From Alectoria sarmentosa (lineage: Eukaryota > Ascomycota > Lecanoromycetes > Lecanorales > Parmeliaceae), in assembly GCA_009733775.1 (NCBI GenBank), contig WOGZ01000104.1, positions 1-64,000 of the forward strand: DNA of 64,000 nt, read 5' to 3'. Made by a program: the position numbers and the translations under genes. The notes beneath the pieces are model-generated. The model had not been told where the DNA came from, made no database searches, and saw nothing but the letters and a program-made list of their open reading frames with translations. Shown here in pieces: positions 1 through 10,432 of this stretch; the first letter of the stretch is position 1, and every line of letters starts with the position of its first letter.

Positions 1-115
1 GGGGGGGGGGAAGGGGAAGGGAGGAAGGAAGGAAAAAAGGAAAAAAGGAAGGAAGGAAGGAAGGAAGGAAGGAAGGAAGGAAGGAAAAAAGGAAAAAAGG
101 AAGAAAGGCACTTGA
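1..115. repeat. purine-only low-complexity tract (GGAA/GGAAA)
   Basis: Opens with a G run and then irregular GGAA and GGAAAAAA units with no pyrimidines until about position 108. It is a simple-sequence tract with no coding content. Confidence 0.9.
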
Positions 116-722
116 TCAAATACTATTAATTCAATCCCCAGACTCATGATCAGTTTTGTAAAAGTAATAGCGCAATCACAGAATATCGAGAAGAGGAGGC
201 GCAGTAGCCGAGCGCCAGTTCTACAAAAACGACGGCCTTGGAAAATTTGGCCGTTGAGCGCAGGATCGCTCCTCGGATGGAATAAATGGGCTGTGGTAAG
301 TCGGGCTTGATGGGGGGTTCCGTTTGGGAACGCTTACCCTGAGAGCTCTGAGGTGAAGTGAAGTGGGGTGAAGTGAAGCGCGGATACGGTAATCACGATG
401 GCGTGGCGGGCGGTGACTTTGGGGGATGGATTGCATGAGGGAGAGGGTGGAAAGGGGGAGATGAAGGCGCTGAGACATTGCCATTGTGCGTACCTATCTA
501 TGCTGTTTGAAAAGCTATATGTGTTTTTTGGTCATCCATCCTGATTTTGGGAAATCGCGCAGAGGATGACAAACTGTGAAAGTCGTAATTTCCTGCATTC
601 ATCGTGAAAGTATGAACAAATTTCTCAACGTATTGGAAATGTGTGAAACAGCGAGTCCACCAATCCACCATCTGGGTCATCAAGACCGGTTCATCCGCAT
701 GCTAGGTTCTTCACGGGTCCCA
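116..722. other. intergenic, no gene seen
   Basis: Open frames here are short and resemble no family I know. The right part is the 3' flank of the lectin gene that ends at 723. Confidence 0.5.
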
Positions 723-1925
723 TCACTGCTTAAAAGCTTTCAGCGGCCCGGCCAAGGTCTCCCACGTCCCATCGGCCGGGTACCACCCACTCCCGTACCA
801 GGTCAAATGCTTGAGCATGGTGTCACTGCCCACCCCATAGATATCCAATCGATTCTCGCCCCAGCTCACCACCGCCGGTGAGGAGGCGAAGGAGCCGCCC
901 TTGGAGATGAAATCGGTTTCCGACGGTTGCCACACCGAGCCGTCCCAGTACTTGTAGTAGTAAGCGCCATCGGTGCCCAAAGCCACAATGTCAATGCGGT
1001 TGCTGGCCCAGCTTGTCGCCGCCACGGTGCCTGTGAATGCGACGTTGGCGGAAGGTGTGCCGAGATTTTCCCACGTCGACCACTGGCTGCCGTCCCAGAC
1101 TTTGTGGAGCAACGCCCCAGATTCCGTCTCGATGCCAAAGATGTCGAGACGATTCGCGCCCCAGGAAACGGCGGTTGGAGTGGCGGCGAATTCGGAGTCG
1201 TCGAGGGATTCCCACTGACTGAGCCAGGTAGTGCCATCCCAGTACTGATGTAACATGGTGAGATTTGTGGCGATGGCGAAGACGTCAGTGCGGCTCGGTC
1301 CCCAGGACACCGCAGCCGGTCCGTAGACATACTCGTTGCCATCCCCTAGGTTCTCCAAGGTGTCGCCTTGAGGTTGCCAACTGGATCCGTCGTAGTATTT
1401 GTGGTAGATGCTGCCGTCAATCCCTTTGCCAAAGATGTCGAGAGGGTTGGCACCGTTTACAGCAGCGGCAAGAACCTCAGATTCATCCAACTCGCCACCG
1501 AGGCTCTCGAACGTAGTTTCAGAGGGCTGCCATACCGAGCCGTCGTAGAACTTGTGCATGAGCGACTGATCGTTGCCGATCGAAAAGATGTCCATCTTCC
1601 CTGTGGCGGGAGAGACAGCTGTGGGTGGAGAGTTGAACCCACCACCAAGAGCCTCGATTTGATTATATGAGGGGACCCACTGATATCCATCCCAGTATTG
1701 GTGGGTGACATTGCCTTGGCCGTCACTGCCGTAGACGTCCATACGGTTGTACCCCCATGAGATAGTGGAGATGCTGGGGCCGCTGTCGGTGTTCAGTCGA
1801 TTCACAGACTTCGGAGCATCGTGGCATGGCTTCTCTATGCCAAACTTCGTGGTTGCATAGCTGAGCATCAGCTGGGTAGTCCATTTGGTAAGAGGTGCCA
1901 TCGTTGACTTGAGTTCTAAGATCAA
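723..1925 (-). CDS. PLL-like seven-bladed beta-propeller lectin
   Basis: A single-exon protein of 400 aa (392 aa from the in-frame Met at residue 9). From about residue 57 to the end it holds seven units of roughly 45-50 aa. Each carries a W-G-x-N-R-x-D-[IV]-[FY]-G type strand followed by H-[KQ]-[YFV]-[WY]-D-G-[ST]-x-W. Units 1 and 4-7 keep the W-[GA]-x-[NS]-R core; units 2 and 3 are looser. This repeat is typical of the Photorhabdus PLL/PHL lectin family, in which each blade contributes to sugar pockets, often for fucose or O-methylated sugars. There is no convincing signal peptide, so the protein is probably cytosolic or released unconventionally. The role is inferred: a defence or recognition lectin. 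Sugar specificity cannot be read from the sequence. Confidence 0.8.
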   Translation of the reverse strand: MILELKSTMAPLTKWTTQLMLSYATTKFGIEKPCHDAPKSVNRLNTDSGPSISTISWGYNRMDVYGSDGQGNVTHQYWDGYQWVPSYNQIEALGGGFNSPPTAVSPATGKMDIFSIGNDQSLMHKFYDGSVWQPSETTFESLGGELDESEVLAAAVNGANPLDIFGKGIDGSIYHKYYDGSSWQPQGDTLENLGDGNEYVYGPAAVSWGPSRTDVFAIATNLTMLHQYWDGTTWLSQWESLDDSEFAATPTAVSWGANRLDIFGIETESGALLHKVWDGSQWSTWENLGTPSANVAFTGTVAATSWASNRIDIVALGTDGAYYYKYWDGSVWQPSETDFISKGGSFASSPAVVSWGENRLDIYGVGSDTMLKHLTWYGSGWYPADGTWETLAGPLKAFKQ

Positions 1926-3945
1926 TTAGGGTATGAAGTTTTCTCGGGCTGGGCTTTGTCAAGTCTTGGGGAGGCGAGGGGAGATTTATATCTCATGTTA
2001 TGGCGGGGTCACGCCCCGACCTTGGTGAGCACCTTGAAATGGTTTTGGGACGGTCATCTTCGGACATATCGAGACTGTCTAGATGAAGCAGCTGGTCAAG
2101 AGCCAATGCAGGACTAGCTCATCAAAAAGACCTGCAGCTCAGACGATGGCTCAGTCAGAGCCAATGTCCCTACGCTACTACATAAGCCGAAAGTCATCAG
2201 ATGGTCTCTTCCTCGGCCTAGGTAAAAAGAAAAACGACTGTTTGATCTGCCGCCTCAGGTCGAAGAGCAAAATTCCAAGAATCATCCAATGGACAACCTT
2301 GTATCCTAATGCCGATGAATGTAATCATTTAGCACGACCACGGGCCCAGAGTGAGGCATCTTCTCATAGCTACGGGGCGGTTCGACTGTTGATGGTACAG
2401 CTGAAGGTGCATTCATTATGCAGAGAAGACCAGGCCAATAAGCACGATGATGCTATACAGGCCACTGGAGGGATCAGCCATAGAGCCTGGAACCATGGTC
2501 ATAACGCTTTCAGGAAAGTACATGAGCACCTAAATCATTAGATATCCGATTTCATAAGCACGGTGTGAGGAGACCACCGGGAAACCTTGTTGAAGCCAAT
2601 GGACCCTTGACTGGGCAGAACGCTACGCATGCTGGAGCGGGAAGTGCGGGGTCGCTTAGGAGCAGATCAGCACGAGATGCGGAGAAAAGAGAAAGGAGAA
2701 AAGAGAAAGGAGATGCAAGGGCTTGTTCGGAGTTTGATATCATGCAAGCTTTATTTTCTTCGCCTTGATGGTTCAAGTATGAGCAATTGGACAGAGGTCA
2801 GAGACAGAGACCGGATTTGCAAGCGGGATGATCCATGATTCCGCCGCCGCTAAGTAGGTCCTACTATCAACCGCAACTTACTAAGACAATGCACTATACC
2901 TAGTAGAGACTAGAGCATGCACCCGTCGGTCAGGGTCTGATTTGGGCAAATCCTTCCACTGCTTTGAAATTGGATGACCAAATGCACCGTCTCTGCTCAT
3001 CTAATCCCTTTTCTCCGACTCCCAATGGTGTCCGGAGGAACGCGCAATGAGCTTGCATGCATCTGCCACCAAGTATTCAGCTGTCCAAGGAAGGATACGG
3101 TGGGCGCCCCAAGAGAAAGATACTCAAGCACAACTGTTCAGGCTTGCCATTTTACTCTAAGAGGCAGCTGGACTCGGTTCATTGCATAGCTAGGTCGTAT
3201 CTCCTCACTGGTCGTGTGTGTAAGTAACGATGCATGGATAGAGCCAAGGCATAGATCTTATAGATCCAATCCTTAGTGGTACGATGCTACATCATGCTTC
3301 AATCCTTGAAGGTGCATGCATCAACGGCTAAGAAAAGCACGGGCCACTCAGCAACTCAGGGTCAGCAAGACAGGTTGTGCCCAATGCTCATTCGAATGGA
3401 AGCATTGGTGCATATGCATCCTTTGCATCTGGATACCGAGATTCTCCACCGGGACCCCATCTAGCCGTTTAGGGCAATCGCACTCGGCTTCGGAAGCCAA
3501 GCCTTCAGCAATCATCGGCATTTGGGAAGGACGTGTGAGATTGGACCGCCGAATTTACTGCCGCTTGGACGGACGGCGAGCGTTGTCGTAGCAGTCGTAC
3601 ATGAGCGGTACCTGCCCGAAGTCGTTGCCATTACGAGTATACGGCTCAGCCTAAAATCATTTGGATGAATCTGACTGCGGTACTTGACCATCATCTGACT
3701 TTGCTGAAGCTTGGCCACTTGATCCAGAAGCTTTGCTACGATGGAAATGATGACATGTACTCAAGCGCCTCCGCAGCGCCAAGTAGAATGAATGCAGGAC
3801 TATTGCCAAAACATAATATCTTGACTTCTCTAATTTATGCTGGTCTTTTGACTGCCACATACGACAGAATTGAGGAAAACAGCAGCTGCCACAATCCATA
3901 TCCCAACCTTCGATATGCTGGTGTGATATCATCATCAGCCCCCCA
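1926..3945. other. intergenic, no supportable gene
   Basis: About 2 kb between the lectin gene and the 3' end of the next gene. The longest open frame (152 codons, 2083-2541 +) has no domain I recognise, no signal peptide and no splice context, so I do not call it. A purine-rich stretch lies at about 2680-2720. Confidence 0.5.
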
Positions 3946-4482
3946 CTATTTCGGACCCCAAGCACCCTTCTTCTTCAGCATCTCTTCCTCCTCTTGCTGG
4001 AGCTCCGCATCAATCTTGGCACCCTTGGAAGGCTCGTTGCCGTGGTTCTTTGCCTGTTTGATACCCAGACATTAGCGAATCGTGCCTCTGACCGGAGATG
4101 AACGCTCAGGGAATGCAGCGAGCAACTTACGGGAAGAGTGGGATCTTTCTGGGATTCGGCAGCTTCCTTGGAGATTTCCTCTGGCTCGCTTTCACGCTTC
4201 GGAATGGTTAGCTTTGTCCACAGTTCGAGACCTTGAGCAACAGACCTTTCCCTCTCGTGCTAGCTTGTTGGCAATCGATCTCTCATCCTCTGCAGTCCAC
4301 TTTTAGGTCTCCATAGATGTTATTGCTTAGGTCTCAAGGCACTCACTCGAGTCATTTGCCTTGTGGCTGTTTGGCTGTCCTTCATGGAATCTGTCCGCCA
4401 CGTTGGTCTCGGAGTCTTTTGAGTTGCGCTGGTCTCCAGCTTCATATACACCACGACCACCAACACTTGATGTTCCGCTCAT
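3946..4482 (-). CDS. small hydrophilic conserved fungal protein, four exons
   Basis: Exons 4482-4347, 4289-4246, 4196-4131 and 4053-3946 give 117 aa with consistent phases. Intron 1 is 57 nt (GTGAGT to CTGCAG). Intron 2 is 49 nt with a GCTAAC branch point and an AAG acceptor. Intron 3 is 77 nt (GTAAGT to ACAG). The protein is charged and low in hydrophobic residues. It has a DERSIANKLARE segment in the middle and a C-terminal HGNEPSKGAKIDAELQ block followed by Glu and Lys runs. From memory this layout resembles small uncharacterised ascomycete proteins. I assign no function. There is no signal peptide or membrane segment. The splice model is inferred; the last exon is the most secure part. 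Confidence 0.65.
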
Positions 4483-4985
4483 GGCTGCTAGTCAAACTGT
4501 AGTGATTGTCAGGGTGAAGTGGCTGTGAAGGATTGGTACAGGTGTGCGCTGAGAGAGTGTTTACTGAGCGAGGCAATTGTGGGAATTGGTTTCAGTGGTG
4601 ACGCCAATGACGTAAGTAAGTTCCCGCACTAAGGGCGCTTACACTAACTGACGCGCAAAATTCACTCGAAGCGCGCTGGAGGAAAGCTTTTTGCACGCGA
4701 TAGTGAAGGATCAAGACCGAAATCATTTTTAGGAGATTGGGAGCAAGATTCTCACAAATAGTAGGGTAGTCTTTTCTTTAAAAGATTTTACCTGAATATG
4801 TTGGAAATATGTGTGACGGATAATTTCCTACTATGTGCGAACTCGGCTTATATACAAGCGATAGGGCTGATTAGTGCAAAGTGCAAATTCCAACAGAATA
4901 TAAAAAACAAAAGTTAACAGAACAAAGTTACTACCTGATCTCTCAAAACTCGATTTCTCTTCCATTAGCTCAAAAACTATCTCTT
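4483..4985. other. intergenic
   Basis: Noncoding stretch between the divergent small-protein gene (-) and the adenylosuccinate lyase relic (+). It presumably holds both promoters. No clear TATA element or other motif was picked out. Confidence 0.4.
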
Positions 4986-5058
4986 ATGCTTCATATTCAA
5001 CGCAATATGACCTCCAACGATGAGTACCAAACACCATTTAATTCTCGTTACTGTAGCG

Positions 5059-5215
5059 GTACTTACATTTTGGAGATGATCCTTCCTGTCCTGGTACTGA
5101 ATTGAGTCGCAAGCCATGTTTCGGGAGCAAAGTGAACACTTTTCTACTCCTGGGACCTGTCTTGCGGCTCATTCATCTACCATGGAGAAGCAATACTGAC
5201 TCCGAAGTGTGCTAG
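5059..5215 (+). repeat. introner-like intron copy A
   Basis: First intron of the adenylosuccinate lyase relic, 157 nt. It starts GTACTTACATTTTGGAGATG, continues with ATCCTTCC, and ends with CTGACTCCGAAGTGTGCTAG. It is close to the copy at 5484-5630: both share CTCCTGGGA-CTGTCTTGC, a TCTAC-A (TCTACC/TCTACA) block and a GAGAAGCAAT-CTGACT block before the acceptor. Confidence 0.75.
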
Positions 5216-5262
5216 AGGAAATGAAGCAGCTGTTCCCCCCTCGTACACGTTTCTCAACATGG

Positions 5263-5630
5263 GTACGTACATTTCGAAGTAAATCCTTCCTAAGTGGCAG
5301 CACCTTGCGGGGGTTGCATTCCCTCTTTCGGGAGCAGAAAGCTCCTCTACTCTCCAGAGTTGTCTTGTTACTCAGGTGAAACGCCGTGGTTTGACATCGA
5401 TGGGGGCTTTCTATTCTTTGCACTGGTCTCGTTTCTTGGTTGCTTAACCCCAGAAAGCGACGCTGACTCCGAAATCTGCGTAGGTACGTACATTTCGGAG
5501 ATCGTCCTTCCTAATTGGCACTGGAACCTGGCCTTTAGATACGTTTGGGGAGCTGAATGACCTTCTTCTCCTGGGAGCTGTCTTGCAGCTTGATGTTCTA
5601 CAATAGAGAAGCAATGCTGACTTCCGCTAG
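5263..5630 (+). repeat. two introner-like introns back to back
   Basis: Between exons 2 and 3 of the relic, one intron unit (5263-5483, 221 nt) ends in GCGTAG. A second complete unit (5484-5630, 147 nt) begins at the very next base with GTACGTACATTTCGGAG and ends CTTCCGCTAG. Both start GTACGTACATTTCG and have the GCTGACT branch block. No exon base separates them, so they could be removed in two steps or as a single intron. Confidence 0.75.
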
Positions 5631-6133
5631 AGGCAACTCTGGGTACATTCAGACTCATCCTTCTCAGCCCGTCTCAGGGTGTCTGCTTCATCAAGACTAA
5701 CCAAAATATAGGTTTGGCTGGCGGAAGCAGAGAAAGAGCTTGGGCTAGCAGGCATTTCAGACCAGGCCGTGGCCGAAATGCAGGCTCATGTCACTATCAA
5801 AGACAATGAATTTCCGATAGTAGCAGAAGAAGAGAAGAGGAGGCGACACGACGTACGATGCCAATGAAAATATGTTTACTTATCTGACCCAGCTGTAGGG
5901 GATGGCCCACGTCCATGGCTTCGGCTTGGCCGCTCCCAGCGCTGCAGGTATTACATCTGGGAGCTACATCTTGGTCCGTATTGCTCTTGATCCGTCTTAC
6001 TCTTCTATAACGTAGCCTAATAAGAAACAGCTACGTAACAGACAACGCCGATCTCATCTTCCTGAAAAAAGGTCTCGATCTACTCTTACCAAAGCTTGCA
6101 ACAATCATAAAAAAGCTATCAGACTTTATGTTT

Positions 6134-6430
6134 TATGAAACCCACTTCTCTTCTATCAACACTTCAAATATTGTGAAATTCATTTCTCTTCCACCAACAT
6201 TCCATATTCTATGAAGCCCACTTCTCTTTTACCGGCGTTTCAAACATTGTGAAATTTATTTCTCTTTCATCGACATTTCATATTTTGTGAAATTCATTTC
6301 TCTTTTATCGACACTTCAAACATTATGAAACCTATTCCTTTTCCACCGACACTCCATACTCTGTGAAGCCCACTTCTCTTCTACCGACACTCCAAACATT
6401 GTGAAACCCACTTCTCTCCACCGGCACTTC
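6134..6430 (+). repeat. minisatellite, about 38-39 bp unit, about 8 copies
   Basis: Units begin TGTGAAACCCACTTCTCTT or TATGAAGCCC and run through CCGACACTTCAAACAT. Starts fall near 6134, 6172, 6210, 6249, 6288, 6325, 6363 and 6401. Copies differ mainly by transitions. It abuts the truncated end of the adenylosuccinate lyase relic. Confidence 0.85.
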
Positions 6431-6639
6431 AAACCTTTCGGAGAAGGAGTTCCGACTACACACGGAAATACATATATCCCGAGTGTGTTCGCTCTCGAAG
6501 AAAGCTGCCATCGACTCAAATGACAAAGCATTGGATGACACGCCATGGAGGACGGACTACTTCCTACGAAGTCCACAAAGGTTGCAGAGATAGTCACCGG
6601 AAATAGGACAAACACACTTTATATATACAAATTGCCAAC

Positions 6640-8340
6640 GTGCGCCGAAATGAACGCTCCGTGACCCAGGGGCCCTGGCTGCGATGTCCATATCCACCTT
6701 GTGTCGACGCGACCGAGGAATACCACCCCAGGGAACTAGCAGAACATCAACGTAAACGCAAGAATCAGCATATTTACCAATGCAATGACGGGGAGTGTGA
6801 GGATCGTGACGAGCTCTTCGATTGGAAAGCCCTCCGGGAGCATCAATTCAAACACGCTATGAAAAACTAAGGATGTGCTAAGTGCGATCATGATGACTGC
6901 GTAGGAAGCCCATCATGGTTCGTGGAAACTATGCTCGTTGCCCACCAACAGGAGTACCATCAAGTAAAACGGTCTGAAAGATGCCCCCATGTCGACTGTC
7001 ATGGAAGTGAGCATGTTTATAACTTGTGGACTATCATAGAGCACAGGTTGTGCCATGGAGCTCCAGTGCTTTCGTTGGTTGAGTTTGAAGATGAGGATGA
7101 GGATGAGGAGTCTAGTGGAGTAGTCCTTAACGTTGAAAAGGACAGCCAGGACGACCTTGGCTATGACGACCTTGACTTAGACGAGCAAGGTGAACAAGGC
7201 AATGACGACCAAGCATCTTCGGATTCAGGCTCTGAATATGCGGGTTCCGAAGAAGCTTTTGGCCAATCGGTAAAGCATAGGACTTCTATTGCGCACGACG
7301 AAAACAAAGCCAGTCCCAATATTGAAATAGACGAGTCACCCCAGACCTTGCAGACTATACTCATTGCGGCATCCGAAGATAAGCCTGCACGTTAGATAGT
7401 ACGGAAGACACATTGCCCAGTCATGAGATGTCCATTGAACAGACCTGATGGCTTCTCCGTAAGATCTATTCGCAGGCATGTTGAGATTAATCATGGGCTG
7501 TCACGTCATGATCCTAGATTAGGAATCAATGACAGGGTCTATTGCACAGTTCCGGAAATCGAGCAGAAGAATATTATACAGCCTCAACACAAGCTCCTCG
7601 AATGGTGTAAATCCAGATGCGACCATCGTTATACATATACCGCGGCAGAGAAAGTGGGTTACACGCATCTTATGCCGCCTTACAGTAACAGCGTTCTCTG
7701 CATCAGACCCCTTCGAAAAGCGATGCCAGGGCTATTCAGCTTCTCCTTGCCGATGCTGTTCTATCTGATTGATCCGAACTCACGCCTTGCATTTGATGCC
7801 CATGGTTCGGAGGAAGATACGTTGATGTTGTTCATCGTATTGGTTATCTTCGCATTGACGATTTCCGGTAGAAAGGACGGTTTCCTGTGATGGTGGGAAC
7901 GGGACAAAGACCTCCCAGGAGGCTAGACGGCGGGCTTCATCGCAGACTGGATGACGAAGCCAATTGGAGCTCGGCCTGATGTCTCAGTCTTGGCTCCCTC
8001 AGCCTCCTCGTCGAAAAAGCGGAAACTCGAGTCTGCTGGAAACAGCACAGCTTCCAAGAAGGCTAAAAATGGCGCATCTGGGAGCAAACTGAGCAAAGCA
8101 AACAAAGCCAGCAAATCTCCTACCAAAGCCCATACCAAGCCATTGGCGGTTCCGAAGAAGCAAGGCTCGACCGGTGTTCAACGTTCGTCCGCCGGTCAGG
8201 AGGAAGTAAACATCCCCAAACCACGCCAGAGCTCACGGATCAAGAATTTGACTCCGATGAAATATGGCGGAGCATCGGATGCAGATGACTTTGACGACTT
8301 TATGGATCCTGGGGTTGAGGCCGACGACGAGAGCGAATGA
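6640..8340 (+). pseudogene. C2H2-type zinc-finger protein gene with four in-frame stops
   Basis: One reading frame stays open-like from 6640 to a terminal TGA at 8338-8340, interrupted only by TAA (6868), TAG (7393), TGA (7888) and TAG (7924). Cys/His pairs lie on both sides of the stops: about five C2H2-like fingers, for example CPYPPC...H...H, CNDGEC...HQFKH, CPHVDC...HRLCH and CPLNRPDG...HVEINH. An acidic DEDEDEE stretch follows finger four. A Lys/Ser-rich tail with SSKKRKLE looks nuclear. All four stops can arise from CAA, CAG or CGA by one C-to-T change. A weaker alternative is several short genes. The segment at 7530-7890 may also carry a frameshift. Confidence 0.6.
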
Positions 8341-10432
8341 TCCGAAGTCATGGCCCTCTCCGAAGCCAGCGTCTCCCGGCAAGAACCCCAAGAAGATTGG
8401 AGAGATCCACGAGGCCTGGGATGCAATTTAAGAGCACGTTGGAGAGGACTGGGAAGGGCAGATTTGCAAGATGTGAGGGTGAAACACTTGTGAGGGACAC
8501 TTATTAGTCATTGATTGCCGCCTTCTGCGGCTTTTGCCCCACCAGTCACCTGATATTGCACGTTAAATGGGATCTGTGGCAGGGAAGTCTTTGAGAAATA
8601 ATTCCATCCTTCTGAAATACTTCAACATCCATCCTTTTCAGAGGTCTGTTCCGTGAGCGTAAAATTCAGCGATTCAGCCCTGCGTATCCAAGACTTTTAC
8701 GAAAGGGGCCAAGACGTATTTAGAGCGGACAATATTCTCAAATATATACGCCATTTTCCTGAAAGTTGATTGTTTGGATACGTAGGATAGTATAATTACA
8801 AGAGTGAGAATCAGGCACAAGCTATGCAGTCGACAATTTTGCACCTATCTCTAACTCACCGAAATTTTCTACAGCTGGGTTAGATGAATAGACCTGTTTT
8901 CGCTATCATCGTACATCGTGTCGTCTCCTCATCTCTTCCTGCATATTTCGAAATCAGCATGACTTCTTTGAGGCGGAAAATTTAGGTCACCAAAACAAGA
9001 CTCGAACATACTATCATAGTATCAATTAGGGCAAGATTGCTTCCATAAGAGCACTCATTCTTCCACTGTTCTGTATTCGTCGTCTTCATTGGTACCATTG
9101 ATCTCGCACAGCCATGGCCTGACCTGAATTACTTACTTGCTAGTTCTTTTCTGCTTCCACCAATCAAACCTATTTTCTGGCTGGGATGACGAAACAGACA
9201 TGCTGAGACGGGCTGAATCTTTGAATGCTGAGTCAGACACTCAAAGGGTACTCTGACCCAATATCGTAGGATAGAAGAATATCGTACGGGAAGGAATGTC
9301 GTGAGACAAAAAAATTCGTAGGGTAAGAAATACTGTGAGGTTGGGGAGTATCGTAGGATGAAGAATTATTGTAGGGTACAATAGTATCGCAGAATAGAAC
9401 ATCATCGTAAGATCAAAGAGTATCGTAGGGTGAAATAATATCTGAGGGTAAAACAGTATCGTAGGGTAAGATAATATCGTAGGATACAAAGTAATATCGT
9501 AGGGTAGACTAGTATCGTAGGGTAGTAAGATACAATATCGTGCAGTCAAAGAGAATTTGACCTATCTAAGCCCGAGCACTCGGCGGCCAAGTGCGAGTTA
9601 CGAGTTCCAAGTTCCAAGATCCGAGTTTCGAGCTTCCAAAACTCCGAATTTCGAAAAAAACAAAACGTGCTACAAATATGATTGTGGTTGTGGATATGAG
9701 TTCTGCGAGCCTGGAGAAACTCAAGCTTGGCCACGAACGCATACAATCTTCCACTGTAGCCCCACTAGTACCGATTGCTACTACCGCCGTGCAACTCTCT
9801 AAAGGGCTGTTGCTGTGCATTTTACTGCTAAGATGAATGTAGAAACGACTGTGAGGCTATTAAAGGTGCGTGAAGGGCGAAAGTGGGCGAAAACGATAGC
9901 TGATTGCTGGCTTAGTGGTCAGCTTGGCGTGGCGATCTCGACGCAGAGGTCGATACAGCTTGCCATTGGAAGGAAAAGCTTCTGGCGGTTGAAGGGAATA
10001 AAAGGCTTGAAGTGCTGCCTTCTACAGCAATTTAGCCTGTCTGCTGCTCGCTGCCGAGCTTCTCCTGATCAAAGCTTTGAATCATGACGAAGATAGAAAG
10101 AGAGAGGGAGTGGTAGGTGAAGGGCTTGGTGTATAAATACATTTGTCAGGGAGATGAGCGAAAGTGCTGTTGTATCTTACCAGCACGGCTTGACATCCCA
10201 CATCTCTATCACAGTAGCTTTTACTTGTGAAATGCAGGCAGTGCAATTCCATCATGATCCTTTGACAGATTTTCCTATCTGCCACATATGCAACTTTCGT
10301 GAGCCCAATTGGCCGACTAATATGACCCCCTCGATCAGTAGAAATAAATCCAATTTTCATGGCAGTTACTTGTATTCAAATGGTATCGCCCCGCGAGTTT
10401 GCAGTCATCTCCAGGCCGTTTTCGGATGAATA
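8341..10432. other. intergenic, minisatellite inside, no gene seen
   Basis: About 2.1 kb between the zinc-finger relic and the 3' end of GMP synthase. The only clear structure is the TATCGTAGGGTA minisatellite. Open frames around 9550-9840 and 9815-10430 overlap each other and match no family I know. Confidence 0.5.
9245..9545. repeat. degenerate minisatellite with TATCGTAGGGTA core
   Basis: At least 12 copies of a roughly 19-20 bp unit built on ATATCGTAGGGTA or ATCGTAGGATA. The apparent antisense frame of repeated Y-P-T-I-L is a by-product of the repeat. Confidence 0.85.

Larger units (their letters stand above)
4986..6135 (+). pseudogene. ADE13: adenylosuccinate lyase, frameshifted and truncated 5' half
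   Basis: Exons at 5007-5058 (in-frame Met also at 4986), 5216-5262, 5631-5642, 5712-5852, 5899-5973 and 6031-about 6135 encode the N-terminal third of adenylosuccinate lyase, the purine-pathway enzyme that splits SAICAR and adenylosuccinate. Recognisable blocks are YQTPFNSRY, EMKQLFPPRTRFSTW, WLAEAEKELGL, AEEEKRRRHD, MAHVHGFG, ATSCYVTDNADLIFL and GLDLLLPKLATII. Within the conserved G-I-I-H-W-G-A-T-S-C region, near 5947-5955, two bases are missing, which shifts the frame before the last intron. After the LLLPKLA block the reading runs into a minisatellite. The catalytic C-terminal half, including the S-S-x-M-P-x-K-x-N-P signature, is absent. The introns are well preserved. It is a relic, not a working gene. 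Confidence 0.85.

Noticed and set aside
221..484. 87-codon minus frame near the window start
   Set aside because: Short, Pro/Ser/Arg-rich and without likeness to a family.
2083..2541. 152-codon plus-strand open frame
   Set aside because: No domain, no signal peptide, no splice support, composition like random sequence. Left as intergenic.
9241..9549. 102-codon minus frame of Y-P-T-I-L repeats
   Set aside because: It is the translation of the TATCGTAGGGTA minisatellite.
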